This document shows, one piece after another, positions 52,801 to 64,000 of a DNA stretch of 64,000 bases. The stretch's first letter is position 1; the number at the start of each line of letters is the position of its first letter. Under the pieces are notes generated by a model that was not told the DNA's origin, did not search any database, and saw only the letters and a program-made list of their open reading frames with translations. Origin of the DNA: Puffinus mauretanicus (Eukaryota > Chordata > Aves > Procellariiformes > Procellariidae); NCBI GenBank assembly GCA_023333565.1, contig JAJKFH010001977.1, positions 248,001 through 312,000 on the forward strand. Reading direction: 5' to 3'. The position numbers and the translations under genes were made by a program.

Positions 52801-53399
52801 GTAGTGGTTTAGATAAGTTGCACCAAATTGTCATTCTGACAGCTAACCTTTATGGTACATTTTAATTGGATTGAGGTGCCAAGTAATTAAAATGAGTCTC
52901 CATAGCCTCTGGGCTGCCTGCCGAATGCTGTACAAAAATGGCATCGCCTGAAGCACCTGCTCCTGTTTCAAAATTAGAGAAAACACTGTTTCTGAAAGAA
53001 TCTGTTAACTGAGCAGAACACAAGTGACTTGGAAAATGTAAAAGTTCAATTTTAAAATGAGAAGGTTTCCCTTTCATATTTTACCCAAAACATGGACTGT
53101 TGGATCTTAAGTACCGCTAGGGTAAAATTTTGGAAATAACCTGGGATTAATTGAAATAAAGTAATACTCCTAGTCTAATTTAGGGCTGTTTTCAAACAAC
53201 TTGTACCCACAAGTGAAACCATTTTTCCCAAATCATCTAGTTCACATTCAATCTGGAAATCTTGTTTGGTGCTGAATTGTAAATGCTTGACAGTCAGGGA
53301 CAAATACTGCATGCCTTCTGTATTCTGACTTTTGGTGGAAATGAGAGAAATTGCTTTTAAGTCTGAGTTTAGGATCCAAATATCGTAAGTGCTTGTCTT
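49851..53399. other. Unique AT-rich DNA, no gene seen
   Basis: Chance open frames only. The minus-strand frame at 52862-53077 looks mildly protein-like but has no clear acceptor or known motif. Confidence 0.5.
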
Positions 53400-54900
53400 T
53401 AGTGAACCAGAGTTGTCCTTTGTTTTCTATAGCTATTTCACCTAACATTTACCCACCTGATGAGCAGCTTTTCCTTCTCAGTGTTTACTTTGCTAGCCTA
53501 AATAAGCAAAGCCCTCTGTCTCTTCTTATGAGATATCTATTCCTCTGATCTGTTCCATGTTCCAGTCTGAATTCATAATCTGTGAGTATGGTGATCAAAA
53601 AGATGTGTGGTAGCTCAGATGAGGTCTCACTTGTGTTTTGAAAAAAGTATTTTTATTTATTCATCTCTGTATTCTTTGCCTGAAAGACTGAAATGTGATA
53701 GGATTGCACTTTTTTTTTTTATGGCCCCATTATTTTGGGACTCTTTCATCTTGTGGCTAATATGTCTTTGTCTTTCTCTTCCTCGGTAATTCCTACTCAA
53801 GTTGCTAACTTACTGCAACTGACATTCTGGTTATTAGTCCCCAAGGCTATGACCTTGCACTTTGATTTAGTTCCATTGCTTTCCTTGAAGTCATCCAAAT
53901 TGTCTGCGATAATATCATGATCCTTCTCTTCATTAATCCCTCCCAAGTTTGAGTCATCAACAAATCTTATAAGCACGTATTTCTTTTGTTACCTTCATCA
54001 TTGAAAAAATTTAATGATTATTGAGTAATTGAACTGGGAATGCCCCTCCAGTCAATCCCGTTGCCATGTCCCCTTTAGGCAATTCCTTAATGAGGTCTTC
54101 TCCAGTATATGATTTACGCCACTTTACAAAGCCAAAATGGACTTGATCTATAACATTCCATTTGTCCTGACAGCCGGGCTGGGCATAAGTCTATCCAGCC
54201 AAACTAATGTGGTATCTATCCCTTTGGTAAATGATTTTCAGTTTATTCATTATCCATTCAGCTCTATGACTAACTACCCTTCAAATTTTTTCTTTTTCAT
54301 CGTTATTGGACCTAAAGATAAATTACTTCACCCATTCTTGAAATGTTACATTTGTTGTTTTTCACCAATATGGTATCAGTGTTGACTTTACAGATTTGTT
54401 AAAAAGAGTTTGAGGCCATTCTCACTCAGTGTGTGACTAAGCATACAAAATTATTTTACTATCATTTTCACTTTATCTGTACTTTGTTAATCTTTGCCTT
54501 TTTTTTTTGTCTTATACTTAACCTCTCTACTTTATTGAAAACTGAGACCATATTATATAGTTTCAGGTCGCATCTAGATTATCTTTCATCTCCAATCCAT
54601 GCTCTCTTCTTAGCAGCAAGCTGCTGCCTTCTCTGTTCTCAATTTCTTTATGAAATGGAAGATGCTTTTTCTATTTGTTTTAGCTTTTTTTATAGGATGT
54701 GACTCATTTGGATTTTTGCAGTTCTCACTTTTCTGGCCTACATTTTCTGGCCTTAAGACAGATTTTTTGTTGTTGTTGATAAGTACTTTTCCAGCATTCC
54801 TTCGAAGCTTTTTTATTTTTGTTTATACTGCTTATTTTTCATCCACTTAGGTCTCACTTTTCCTATTTGCTTGGTGTTTTCAGCTCTTAAAGTATCCATT
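53400..54900 (-). mobile_element. Ancient CR1-type LINE, ORF2 region
   Basis: Antisense LINE text is readable along the plus strand: CTAAATAAGCAAAGCCCTCT, TCAGATGAGGTCTCAC, ATTAGTCCCCAAGGCTATGA, ACCTTGCACTTTG and AGTTTGAGTCATCAACAAAT. The last two are classic antisense signatures of the region downstream of the RT core. Confidence is good from about 53440 to 54250. From 54400 to 54900 the resemblance is weaker, and the end coordinate is approximate. There is no open frame. Confidence 0.72.
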
Positions 54901-55680
54901 CCTAGATTACATGGTTGATAGAGTATTTTTCTGTAATATATCACTAGACAGAAAAATTAATGATTTTTTGCTTACTATTTGTAGCTATTTTCCCATAGAG
55001 AACATGTGTTATGTTGCCATACAACTGACACTAAATCTTTTTTAAACCACTGATGAGGTTTATTCCTGTGCTTTAGTCTCTCATACAATGCCAAAGGTAA
55101 AATTTCTCATTTAATCTTATTACTCGTGCCAGGGGATTAATGTCAGGTGGCACTTGTGGTGACAGTGAAAAGATTAAAAAATAATTCCATTAAACCTGTC
55201 TACTGCATTTGATATTTGAACCGTTAATAAGAGGGATTACCTTCTTTGTAGGCCATGGTAAAAATAAGCTCAGCATAATTGTCTTATGAACCAAAGGCCT
55301 CCTTACTTCTAATACATGAAAGATTCTATTTCATAAAGATCTCTGATTAAGACATTCATTGAGAGTTTAGTCGTATTAGGCTAATGGGAAAGATCAACAT
55401 AATAGTTCCCTCATTTTCTGATGATGAACATTATAGGTTTTCTGAAAGTATATAAACATAGTTAAAGCATACTCCCTCTTAAATGTTCACATTTCCATAT
55501 AGTTGTATTATGTTATTTCTTCAGCCCAATTTATCAGAAGGGAGAAGTCAAAAATATAAATGGAAACAATTAAAAGAGCTAAAATTATTTACAAAAAGGT
55601 TCCTATAAGATTTTTTTCTTTAGCAATTTGCTACATTCTCATTTTCCCATAGCAAGAAAAAATTCAGGTTTAAAGATCCT

Positions 55681-55960
55681 CTAGCAGCTCTCAGATGTTA
55701 CATGCAGGTTTACAGCTGCGAGTAATTTATCATCATTTCTGTATCTGGAAAATGAAGAAGAGGTACTAGATCTATGCAATGAAGTAGGCCCTAGATTCGT
55801 TCCAATTGTTTTTCTCGCATTCATTCGTCTAAAAGAGGAATAGAAAGACCCTCTTTTTTTAAAGTTGTAACGAGCACAGCGGTGGTCCTGGATATAATTT
55901 AGTTTTGTAGGCTTTGAAGTCTTCATAAATGCTGTGAAATCATCTTTGAGCAAATAGACC
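55681..55960 (-). other. Candidate terminal coding exon, Ser/Arg-rich, unrecognised
   Basis: The minus-strand frame runs about 90 codons to a TAG stop at 55683-55681 with no internal stop. The peptide is rich in Arg, Ser and Asn: RRMNARKTIGTNLG, then RSSTSSSFSRYRNDDK, ending HVTSESC. It has no transmembrane segment and no motif I can name. There is no ATG at the 5' end of the frame. A stop lies just upstream and a weak AG (GTAAAG, about plus 55965) could be an acceptor, so it could only be a 3'-terminal exon. At least five CpG dinucleotides survive in this AT-rich, CpG-poor setting, which hints at constraint. No LINE or SINE identity was seen. Chance remains likely. Confidence 0.25.
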
Positions 55961-56073
55961 CTTTACAATAAAGCTAGCTGGGTCTTGGGTCATGCTGTTC
56001 CTTGGTACACATGCTTATTTTATTGTCTGTAAATGTTTTAATGCAGTTTAAAAAAATGTTTTTAAATGGCTTA

Positions 56074-56099
56074 CTATATACTGCATCTATATACTGCAT
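56074..56099. repeat. 13-bp tandem duplication
   Basis: CTATATACTGCAT occurs twice in perfect tandem. Confidence 0.9.
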
Positions 56100-56639
56100 C
56101 TGAGAAGTCTTTTGAAATGTCAAAGACATTAAATAGTGGTGTAATCAAATAATAGAAAACATAAAATATTAGAAAAGTTAATTGATTAAACTTCCATTTA
56201 TGTTAAGACTTTTTTCTTTTAGTTTATTAAAAATCAAGGAATGGTTGGACATGGAAGGGTGTAGCAAAAGTGGCAGGTATTACTGTAGATGCTACTGTCT
56301 GTTTTAGAGATGACTAAGAAACTTCAGTGGGAGCTAACTCCTTAAATTTCAGGCACCTGTGCAGCATAATGAACGGATAGAATAGTGTACCCAACCTCTC
56401 AGTTAAGTTTGGCCTGATTAATAGAGGGATGGAATGTGGAAATTTCAATGCCAAGATGTCAAGACCTATAATGAAAATATGGAAATTATTTTGTTTGACT
56501 TCCATACCAAGCAAATTTGTAGGATAAAAAGTAGCATTAGTCAATACAGGGATATAGATTTTTACAAAACACAAAAAACCAAACCAACTTCTTTCGAAGG
56601 AAGCTACAACTCATAAATGTGAGCTATTTAAAAAGAACT

Positions 56640-57880
56640 TTTTTAAAATAAAGGAAATAAACACATGGATAACAATGACCTCAATGAATTTGGATTTACA
56701 AAGTGCTTTTTACAAGGCCTTTGCCAAATTTTCTTAAAGACAATAAGCTGTCATGAAACAGTAGGGAAAGCCACCTTGTAAATTAACATCTGGTTAGAAG
56801 TGAGAAAGGGAATAAATAGTCAATATTTTACAATAGAGGGAGAACACCAATGGCGATCTGTGCTTAAGTCTATGCTGTTTATAAATTATCTGGGTGAGCA
56901 GAGCAGTAAGAAAATTTGCTGATACAAGAAAGTCAAAACCAATATGGCTACAAAAAGCTGCAAAGTGAACTTGAGTACTGAGAAACTGAGCCAATAATAT
57001 GGAAGGTGAAAATCACTGTCAGAGTTAATAAATGCCAAGTCCTACACACGGAAAAAAAACCCCTACAGTATAGTTGCACTGTCCTTGTAACTACCTGCAG
57101 AACAATGAGTTCTAAATTGATCATTAACACTCAAAAAAGAATATTTGTTAGAAAATGTCAGTTCAGTCCCTAGTGCTAATCAGAAGGCAGTTGTAATATT
57201 AGAATTATTGGGAAAGGAATGGAAAGTAAAGCAAAAAGCATCTTCATGGTATGATGCATGCATACTTGCTATTCTGTGCTACTCTAGTTGCGCAGTTTTT
57301 AAGAGAATATAGCAGAACTAGAAAAAGTATGTAACAAGAAAGGAGAACCAGAAGACTCGATGGCCTTTCATGTAGGAAGAAGCTGAACAGAGTAGACTTT
57401 TCAGCTTAGGAAAGTGAGGAAGAGAAAGTTGATTTGAGTGACATGGCATTAGAAAAAAGAATAATTAATTGTTCAAGTTTTAGAAAGAAAAGGAATTGAG
57501 GGATTTGAGGTGAAACTCTCAGGGAATAGATGTAAAAGAAACAAAAACGTACATAAAATGTACATTCAGCATTGGAAGTCATTATCATAGGATGTTTTGG
57601 GTGCCAAAAATATAAATGGATTCAAAGCAATTGATTAATTCAAGGATAATTTATCAAGAAATATCAAATGCAATGTGGAAGGCACAGTCTGTGGTTCAAG
57701 AAGCCTCTAAACCACGACCTGTTGGAAACTTGTAATGTGTATGTGACAATAATGTTCTGTATGTGCCCAATTTTCATATACTTTACCCCAGATTTTGCTA
57801 CATATCCCTATCAGACTTGTTTTGTTGGGTTTCCTTCAGCTGATCCAGGACTCTAATTCACTGAGTCCTAAAGCAGAAGC
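56640..57880 (+). mobile_element. Ancient CR1-type LINE, RT C-terminus to 3' region
   Basis: Sense-strand LINE text is preserved in order. TTGGATTTACAAAGTGC to AAGGCCTTTGCCAAATTTT corresponds to the RT palm region. It is followed by GGAATAAATAGTCAATATTT, AGAAAATTTGCTGATAC (the RT segment normally reading FADD) and AATAAATGCCAAGTCCTACA. The 3' part of ORF2 is marked by GACTTTTCAGCTTAGGAAAG and TGGATTCAAAGCAATTGATT. Many indels and stops are present. The 3' tail itself is not recognised. Confidence 0.75.
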
Positions 57881-59419
57881 CCAAGTGAGTAGAGGGATAT
57901 TATCTGATGTTATAATTAGTCATGATCTGTCTATTTAAAAAAGAAGATACTCTGTGCTAATATAGTAATGACTAGTGAAATAAAGTAAATACTATTTGTG
58001 GAAGTGTCCACACTTCTAAAAATCTCTTCTGTGACAGAACTTTAGATCGTGAATGATCAACAAATGATAAACTGCAATTCTAAATATTTAGTAGTATATT
58101 ATGTTTTGTCCTGAATAAAAGCCAACCCATAATGTGTTTCATGATCCATCATCAGAAGTTTCTTGGGAGTCCTCATTGCTATAAAAGGAAGACTTAAATC
58201 ACGTAACAACGTTAGTCCAGGTTTAACTACCAGTCTTCCTCCCTTCTTGCTGCAATGAAAACAACATTATTTCATCATTGCTTAGGAGAGACTAATGAAC
58301 TGGCACAGATGTTAGTTTTATATCTTTTTATACTTTTGTTGAAGAATGAATAAAACAGAAAATAGATTTCTTCATGCAGTATAACACAGCAAAACTTCTT
58401 GCAAATAACTTTTTTTTTTAATCCATTAGATTCTAGGCAGAGTTTCCAGATAAACATTTCAGCTACGTTTTATCTCTCTTTTACCAGAACATCTGCTTCT
58501 CAGTTCTCAGTAGGTGTTTTTGTTTACCATGCATTCTACCCTGATTGCCTAGTCAAGAGTATGCTTCCCAATGATTTACGTGACTGAAACTTAGACTACT
58601 GTGGTAATGAGGACAAATATCACAGACCTTTTATTGTTGGAGGCTATTTGTTCATGTTTTTAAACGAATGTGGTTTATTTGAATTTGCAGCTTATTATGT
58701 GGCTGTTTTCTTGAAATATGCAGTACCTGGCAGGTATTTATTGGCAGGAATGTTTGAGGAAATGTCAGAGAGGAAAAAAAAAACAACAAAACCAAACAAT
58801 AAAAGAGGGGAAAAAAACGTAAGGGAAGGCAATGGGAGCATCCACTTCTAGAAGGGGGCAACTGATCCATGAGAGAGGCTGAAAAAACTGTATAGAGCAG
58901 GAAAGCAGTATTCAGGATAGAAGAGCCAAAATGTTTTGCTATGACTCTGTTGGGTAATAGCTTACATTAGTAAACGCAACTATATCTACTGAAAACACAA
59001 TTCTAAAATGTTTGCCTTCTCTGTGAGGAGAAATACACCATATAGCTATTATGTTCAAACCCACTTTGTAATTTCAAATTTCAAAGACTCTTTGTAAAAC
59101 TAACAGCTTGTGTTTTCAGAAATACGGTTAGAGGAAAAAGCATAATGAATAAATTACTGCCTAATTTTGACTAGTAGAAATTTGAGGGAATTGTATTGTG
59201 CTGTACCTTGCTGCACATTTGTGTTAATTTATAGTGCTATATGAAACCAAGTGCAGGCCCACATTGTACCGAAAACAACCCCAATACAAAAAAAGAAAGT
59301 TAAAAAAAAAAAGGTCGATCTCAGTTTTCCTAATAAGTTGTAAAGCTTATCTTTGAGGAAGGATGTGGATGCTGTCTCTGGCAATTGTTTATATAAAGCC
59401 ATTCAGAAATTTAAACAGC
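57881..59419. other. AT-rich DNA, no gene seen
   Basis: It lies between two old LINE fragments and may itself contain unrecognisable LINE debris. An A-rich repeat is listed at 58776. Confidence 0.45.
58776..58818. repeat. A-rich simple repeat
   Basis: A runs interspersed with CAACAAAACC and GGGG; low complexity. Confidence 0.75.
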
Positions 59420-60400
59420 TCTTATTTAAACTACTCTTAATGTTAGGAAGCTGTTCCAGAATTTTATACCTCTGGTAATTTATACCTCAAATTTTCAGTT
59501 TCTATAGTTCAATGGCTGGCTTCTTATCCTTTTGTAGTAATGTGGACACTGGCATTTACTTTTTCTAGCTGTTCTTCCTTCCTCATGTTTACCCTTCTCT
59601 CTCACTTCTTTTTATAGAAAATTATCTATTACCATAACATCAGTCTTAGTTTTGCTTGACTCTTCAAACCATGCTATTTTGATATAATTTGTGAAGTAGA
59701 TAATCCAGTCCTATGCTCATAGCAATTGCTTTTCTCTGTATGTATTTCAACCTGAAGCCATATTTTTGAGCACAGGAGACCCAAATAATATTTCTGATGT
59801 CCAGATGTGATATTTGGACGATATCTCACCTGTGACTTATACAACAGTATTGATCTTCCTTACCTCTTCTAGAAATATTTTGTCTGATAAATTCAATATC
59901 CTTTTCCAAAGCAGACTTACACCGATGATTCATCGTCATTCTGTGGTAGAGCAATATCAGTGATTTGCTGCAGATGAGCATTGGCTTTTTACAAAAATTT
60001 TATCAGTCCTGAAATGCATGATATTGCACTCTATATTAACGGTATTTTATTCCATTTTCTGTATGCCAAATCAAGTTATTCAACTCCTCCTGATTTTCTG
60101 ATCCTCTGTATTGGTAATACTTTATCAAAACCATTTTTATTAGCACCCTTCTCTTTGGGGTATTATTAGTGTAAATATTTAACAAAATTGGGTCCAGGCT
60201 GAGCCCTGAATAACCTGTTTAACAACAGTTCTTCAGGCTCAACAGCTGACCTTTCAGTACCTGTTTCCCTTTTCCATTTAACCAGAAATCTCTGTTCTAT
60301 TAAGTAAAGTATGTGCTTAGCTTTATGCACTGAGCTATATGACTGATGCCAAATTAAACTTAAGTGTGCACTTAAGAATTTTACTAGAACTTACCATCTA
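59420..60400 (-). mobile_element. Ancient CR1-type LINE, ORF2 C-terminal region
   Basis: The plus strand shows decayed antisense LINE text: TGCTTTTCTCTGTATGTATT, GATATCTCACCTGTGACTTA, AATATCCTTTTCCAAAG, ACAAAATTGGGTCCAGGCTG and GAGCCCTGAATAACCTGTTT. The last two correspond to the antisense consensus phrase '...ggtcccag...gatccctg'. Both ends are approximate and there is no open frame. Confidence 0.7.
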
Positions 60401-61219
60401 CTTTAAGTATGTTTCCAGTGTAAAACAATAGCATCAATGAATCTGAATTTGCTTCTAGTATTAATATTTGGTGGAATAAGAAGAGAAGGTAAGGTGAATT
60501 ATGACAAAAGTAAGGAACTATCGGTGGCAGTGATCACATAAGTCTGAGTTTCATGCTCAAACAGCTGAAACTCTGAATGATCTGCTGCTACTCCAGATCT
60601 GAGAAGCATGCTCCACCTGCACATTTTGGTCATATTTACAGAAAATTCATTTCCGAGCTTTGTCAGCCAGGTTATTAAAGGTTGTTGTTTCTACCACACT
60701 AATAAAAGTTTATTTTCTAGATGTTGTACAGTGTATTGATTAGTCTGAAAGAGCAGTTATTTTTTTCATTAGCTAGAGTAGAAGTGATGTATAGAAATAT
60801 TATTCACTAAGACTTGTCTTGTGAGCTTAATATTGGTTTTTATAGCTGATATTTTCTTTATTTTTAAGTCCATTGAGCTCGATAGGTTTTACTTGCCCTC
60901 TCCATTAATGTTTGACTGTGTTGTTTTGCTGTATTTCATGTAAATAAAAAGAGCTAATATAGGTTACTATAATTACATACACAGTAGAGTAAAGAGGGAA
61001 GAAGATAGTCAGCAAGTAATAAGCCTGTCATTAGATGTGGTAACAAATGGTTATCTAATTCTAGCCAGAAGTTTGTGTTTGTGTACACCAGGCAAGGTGA
61101 ACCTGTATTTGATTTGCTTGTATAAAGGTTAACTGAATTTACGCTGTGCTATTGCTCACAGTAGGCTGCCAAACATTTGGAAATACCAAAAAGTGCATTC
61201 ACTGCAAAAGGAGATGCTG

Positions 61220-61480
61220 TTAAGAATGTAAAAATCAAAAGAGCATCCATATTAAGCCAGCTTCATCTAGCCCAATATCTCATATCTGACTGTAGGCAAA
61301 AAGCACTTGAAAAGGGAAGAGTACAAAAAGTAAGAAAGTACTGTGATGCTTCCCCAAATATTCTGTCATCAGACTCTATCATTTTGTGGACCGTTTTTCC
61401 TAATCCAGCAGTGATCAATTTAAAGTCTTTTGTTTGTTTGTTAAATGGAGCCTGTAGCCTCACTTGAAACATCTTGGCAG
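61220..61480 (-). mobile_element. Ancient CR1-type LINE, extreme 3' end
   Basis: The plus strand reads CTTCATCTAGCCCAATATCT near the start, the antisense 3' end of the same old CR1 lineage as at 14412. It then shows a decayed 3' untranslated region. It is separate from the fragment at 59420-60400 because a minus-strand element has its 3' end at the lower coordinate. Confidence 0.55.
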
Positions 61481-62689
61481 CATGTGATACTCTGAAGTTC
61501 TCTTACAGTTTCCTGTGACAACTTCTACTGAAATCCGGGAACTGACATTCCAAAACAAGCTCGTCTGCAAGATATGACAAGACTAAAAGTAGTTGCAAGA
61601 GAAATACAGTGTTAGCTCTCATAATCGTGTTTGCGTGGAGCTTCTTCAAGTCTAATGTTGATCACCACTGAGTATTTTGTTAAAGATAACCTATAGAGAA
61701 TAAAAATCAAAGGAAGGCATGATGAAAATCCCATGCAGTGCAGGAAAACAATTTTACAATCCTATTCATAAATTCCAGTAGTTTCATTTTGTGAAGTTGA
61801 AACTAAGTGAAGTGGGAGCCAAGGTTTTATGGATAGCCTTGATTCAAGCTCCCAGATGTCCAAATTAGAAGATATAACAGCAATCTATTCCCACTATTCC
61901 TGCCAAGAGTCTGAACCAGATTAATCTTCTTTTAATGTAAATGAATGGTTTCCTTTTTAGTAACAAGGATCTACAAGGATAAGGCTGAGATTCTAAAAAA
62001 GACTCCTGATTTTAATTTAGGAAACTAACTTCCTAGTGATGCAGATGAAGTGTTTTGACTTTTGAAAAAGCTGGATACTTATTAACAGTCCCCCTGGCTT
62101 TGATATTATTTCTCTAAGACCGTCTGTATCTATATATTTTTATAATAATTATGATAAAAAATATTTGTTTGACATATTAGTTCAGAATTTTTGATCCATT
62201 CTTTTTAAAGCCAGAACAGTAAGAAAGGGATTTTTTTGGTGCCTAGTTCTTCAACTTTGCCAGAATCATTCTACAATTTTCCAGACATGAGGAAGCAAAA
62301 CGAACAATGGCACCAGCAATGTACTTCAGGCAGTCTCTACATTTCACGGTTACTGTCACTTCCTGTCCTCACCCAAGCTTTATTGAGGTCAGCTTGATTC
62401 TGCTCTGAGGAAAAAGCAATTACCACTCTCTTAATTGGGCTTTTTTTAAAAATTGGGAATCCATTCTTAATCCATCTCAAAGTATGCCTCACTTTTCTCA
62501 GGTTGGGTAGGGTAGCAGTTTCCAGGTTTGGAGCAGCTGAAGATAAAGTACTTTTTAATGCATCTCTAGATTTTGGGGCGGTTTCTCCCTTGGTACGAAA
62601 AAGCCTGTTGGTTTAACAGCAGCAGCCAGAATCAAAGCTACTTGTGTTTGAAGACTGTGTATGTATTCAGATGTTGATGCATCTGAGCT
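61481..62689. other. AT-rich DNA, no gene seen
   Basis: No recognised element. TTTATTGAGGTCAGC near 62379 faintly resembles the palindromic repeat core but is too short to call. Confidence 0.45.
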
Positions 62690-62870
62690 GCTTGCACCTG
62701 TCAGTAAATTTATCCTCACAGGGCTACCAAAAAGAGCATAAGCATGCTTCCAATTCTTTGAGATGGAAAAAATGAAGTTTTGAGAGATTATCACAAAGTG
62801 GCAGAGGCTGGGACAGGACCAAGTCCAGGATTCAAATGTGCTAATTTCCTGTCGTATACTGTAGGCTTAG
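62690..62870 (-). repeat. MIR-like ancient SINE remnant
   Basis: On the plus strand GAGATGGAAAAAATGAAG, GTGGCAGAGGCTGGGACAGG and TCCAGGATTCAAATGTGCT correspond to the antisense MIR phrases 'gatgaggaaactgag', 'gtggcagagc' and 'ccaggattcaaa'. On the left, ATTTATCCTCACAGGGC corresponds to the 3' phrase 'gtgaggataaat'. This explains the coding-looking minus-strand frame that overlaps it. Confidence 0.55.
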
Positions 62871-63309
62871 AAACAACAGTATATATTTCCCATGCTTTTG
62901 TCTATTAAGAATTATTTAAGATCTGAGTTGTTACTGTATATCTCTTTACTTACATTTTCTCATATATGAGTTTTAACACTTTGATTGGCATATAGCCTCT
63001 AAGTTAAGAAACTTAAAAGCTAAGTAGGAAAGATTATGCTGTCTCATGAATAACAAATGAAGTGTGACAGGGAAGCACATTATCTTTTAAATTGCACGTA
63101 ACTAATTTGTTAATTACAGTCAGAAACAATGTTGCTACCTTAGTTTAAAATCCCCAAATAAATCTGGGCTTTGCAGACAAAGTTTAATATGTGACATTGG
63201 TAAATATCCCACCGAGAAGAAAAATCTGCAGGATTTGGCCCAGAATTTAAGTAGGGCTTCCTTGTTTCCCAGCCAGTTTGGAATAGTTGTTAGCAATTAT
63301 ACTTATGTT

Positions 63310-63405
63310 AACACCTAGGGTCTGTCCCAGAACAGTTTACCATTGTGCTAGGTTTGGTAAGAAGAAGAAATGGCCTTTCCATATGCAGTTTAGAATCTGA
63401 TACAG
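63310..63405 (-). repeat. Possible MIR-like SINE remnant
   Basis: ACCATTGTGCTAGGTTTGGT followed by TTAGAATCTGATACAGGT resembles the antisense SINE phrase 'ccattgtgctaggtgctgtac...acaatctaa'. The match is weak. Confidence 0.3.
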
Positions 63406-64000
63406 GTAAAACCTGACATAGGTATAATCTGAAATATTTTTTAAATAAAGAAGATGGAAACAGTAAGGAAAGAAATAATAGCATTGGCCTTAGATGCAAA
63501 AGCAGCAAATTCTAACTTCCTATTATTCTGTATATAAAGCACATTATTCTCAGTTTTATACCAGCTTCAAGTTGGCGAAGTCAACGGAAGGGCATCTGAC
63601 CTTTCTCAACTTTCTCCTAGCTCATGAAATTGCATCGAGGGTCAGGTTTGCAGGCAGCATTACGTTGTTTTAATGAATTTAACCTTATGCATGCAAATAA
63701 AAATACCTAAAGACCTCAAGACTCTGAAGTTCTATTTATTTCTGTATTGATACAATACTGCAGAGTCCACTAAGAAATTCTCAGTTATTTCTTTACTCTG
63801 CTTTTACTGTAACTTTGTTCTTAGCCATCCTAAGCAAAGAATACTCACTCTTCTAATGACCTCAGTCCTCAGCTAAGCCATCCCTGACTTTGCGAGGTAA
63901 TTTCTAAAGGAAGTACTGAGTTTTTCTCACTTTCTGATTTTTAAGCTACATATTTCTTTCAGAGACTTCTCTCTGTTGGAGGTCAGACTGTGAACAAATA

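Noticed and set aside
52862..53077. 71-codon minus-strand frame with balanced composition
   Set aside because: No convincing splice acceptor, motif or downstream signal; kept as background.
62555..62794. Protein-like 79-codon minus-strand frame
   Set aside because: Its upstream part coincides with a MIR-like SINE remnant, so the protein-like look is misleading.
1..64000. CRISPR array, tRNA or rRNA gene, prokaryotic operon, phage or plasmid
   Set aside because: No direct-repeat/spacer pattern, no cloverleaf or rRNA signature recognised by eye, and no long or ordered open frames; base composition and repeats are those of a bird nuclear genome.

Overview
This window looks like an AT-rich, gene-poor stretch of a bird nuclear genome, either intergenic or within a very long intron. 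No prokaryotic gene organisation, rRNA or tRNA gene, CRISPR array or intact protein-coding gene can be recognised. The longest open frame is 184 codons, and almost all others are 60-130 codons with no recognisable domain. The bird assignment rests on two observations. CR1 LINE fragments with the typical ATTCTATGA-type 3' tail occur at 40.6, 41.8 and 49.3 kb. A solo endogenous-retrovirus LTR at 46.2-46.7 kb belongs to a family common in Neoaves, with sense ends TGTCCTGGTTTC...ACCACGACA. These identifications come from remembered family consensus sequences; no database search was run.

Layout. 0-14 kb: unique AT-rich sequence with simple repeats and one candidate terminal exon on the minus strand (5.67-5.86 kb). 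14.0-15.4 kb: an ancient palindromic repeat followed by an old CR1-type LINE. 15.4-28.1 kb: mostly unique sequence with a few old MIR-like SINE remnants, a possible conserved non-coding block near 19.6-19.9 kb, and a (TA)n plus poly-T tract near 24.9 kb. 28.15-28.56 kb: an isolated GC-rich islet with first-exon-like features. 32.5-33.0 kb: an avian CR1 fragment from the region between the endonuclease and reverse-transcriptase domains. 35.0-35.1 kb: a possible internal exon. 40.4-42.9 kb: a MIR remnant, two CR1 fragments in opposite orientation and a striking 35-bp hairpin. 45.1-45.3 kb: a second GC-rich islet. 46.18-46.70 kb: a solo LTR with a perfect 5-bp target-site duplication and a legible promoter. 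49.3-49.85 kb: a CR1 fragment. 53.4-61.5 kb: a cluster of four much older CR1-like LINE fragments, plus a serine/arginine-rich candidate coding segment at 55.7-55.95 kb. 62.7-62.9 kb: a MIR-like SINE remnant.

Nothing here forms a pathway or operon. The dominant biology is layered retrotransposition: ancient amniote LINE/SINE relics, then avian CR1, then an LTR element reduced to a solo LTR. No coherent new system was found. The points most worth checking are the LTR promoter, the hairpin repeat, the GC-rich islet at 28 kb and the three candidate exons.
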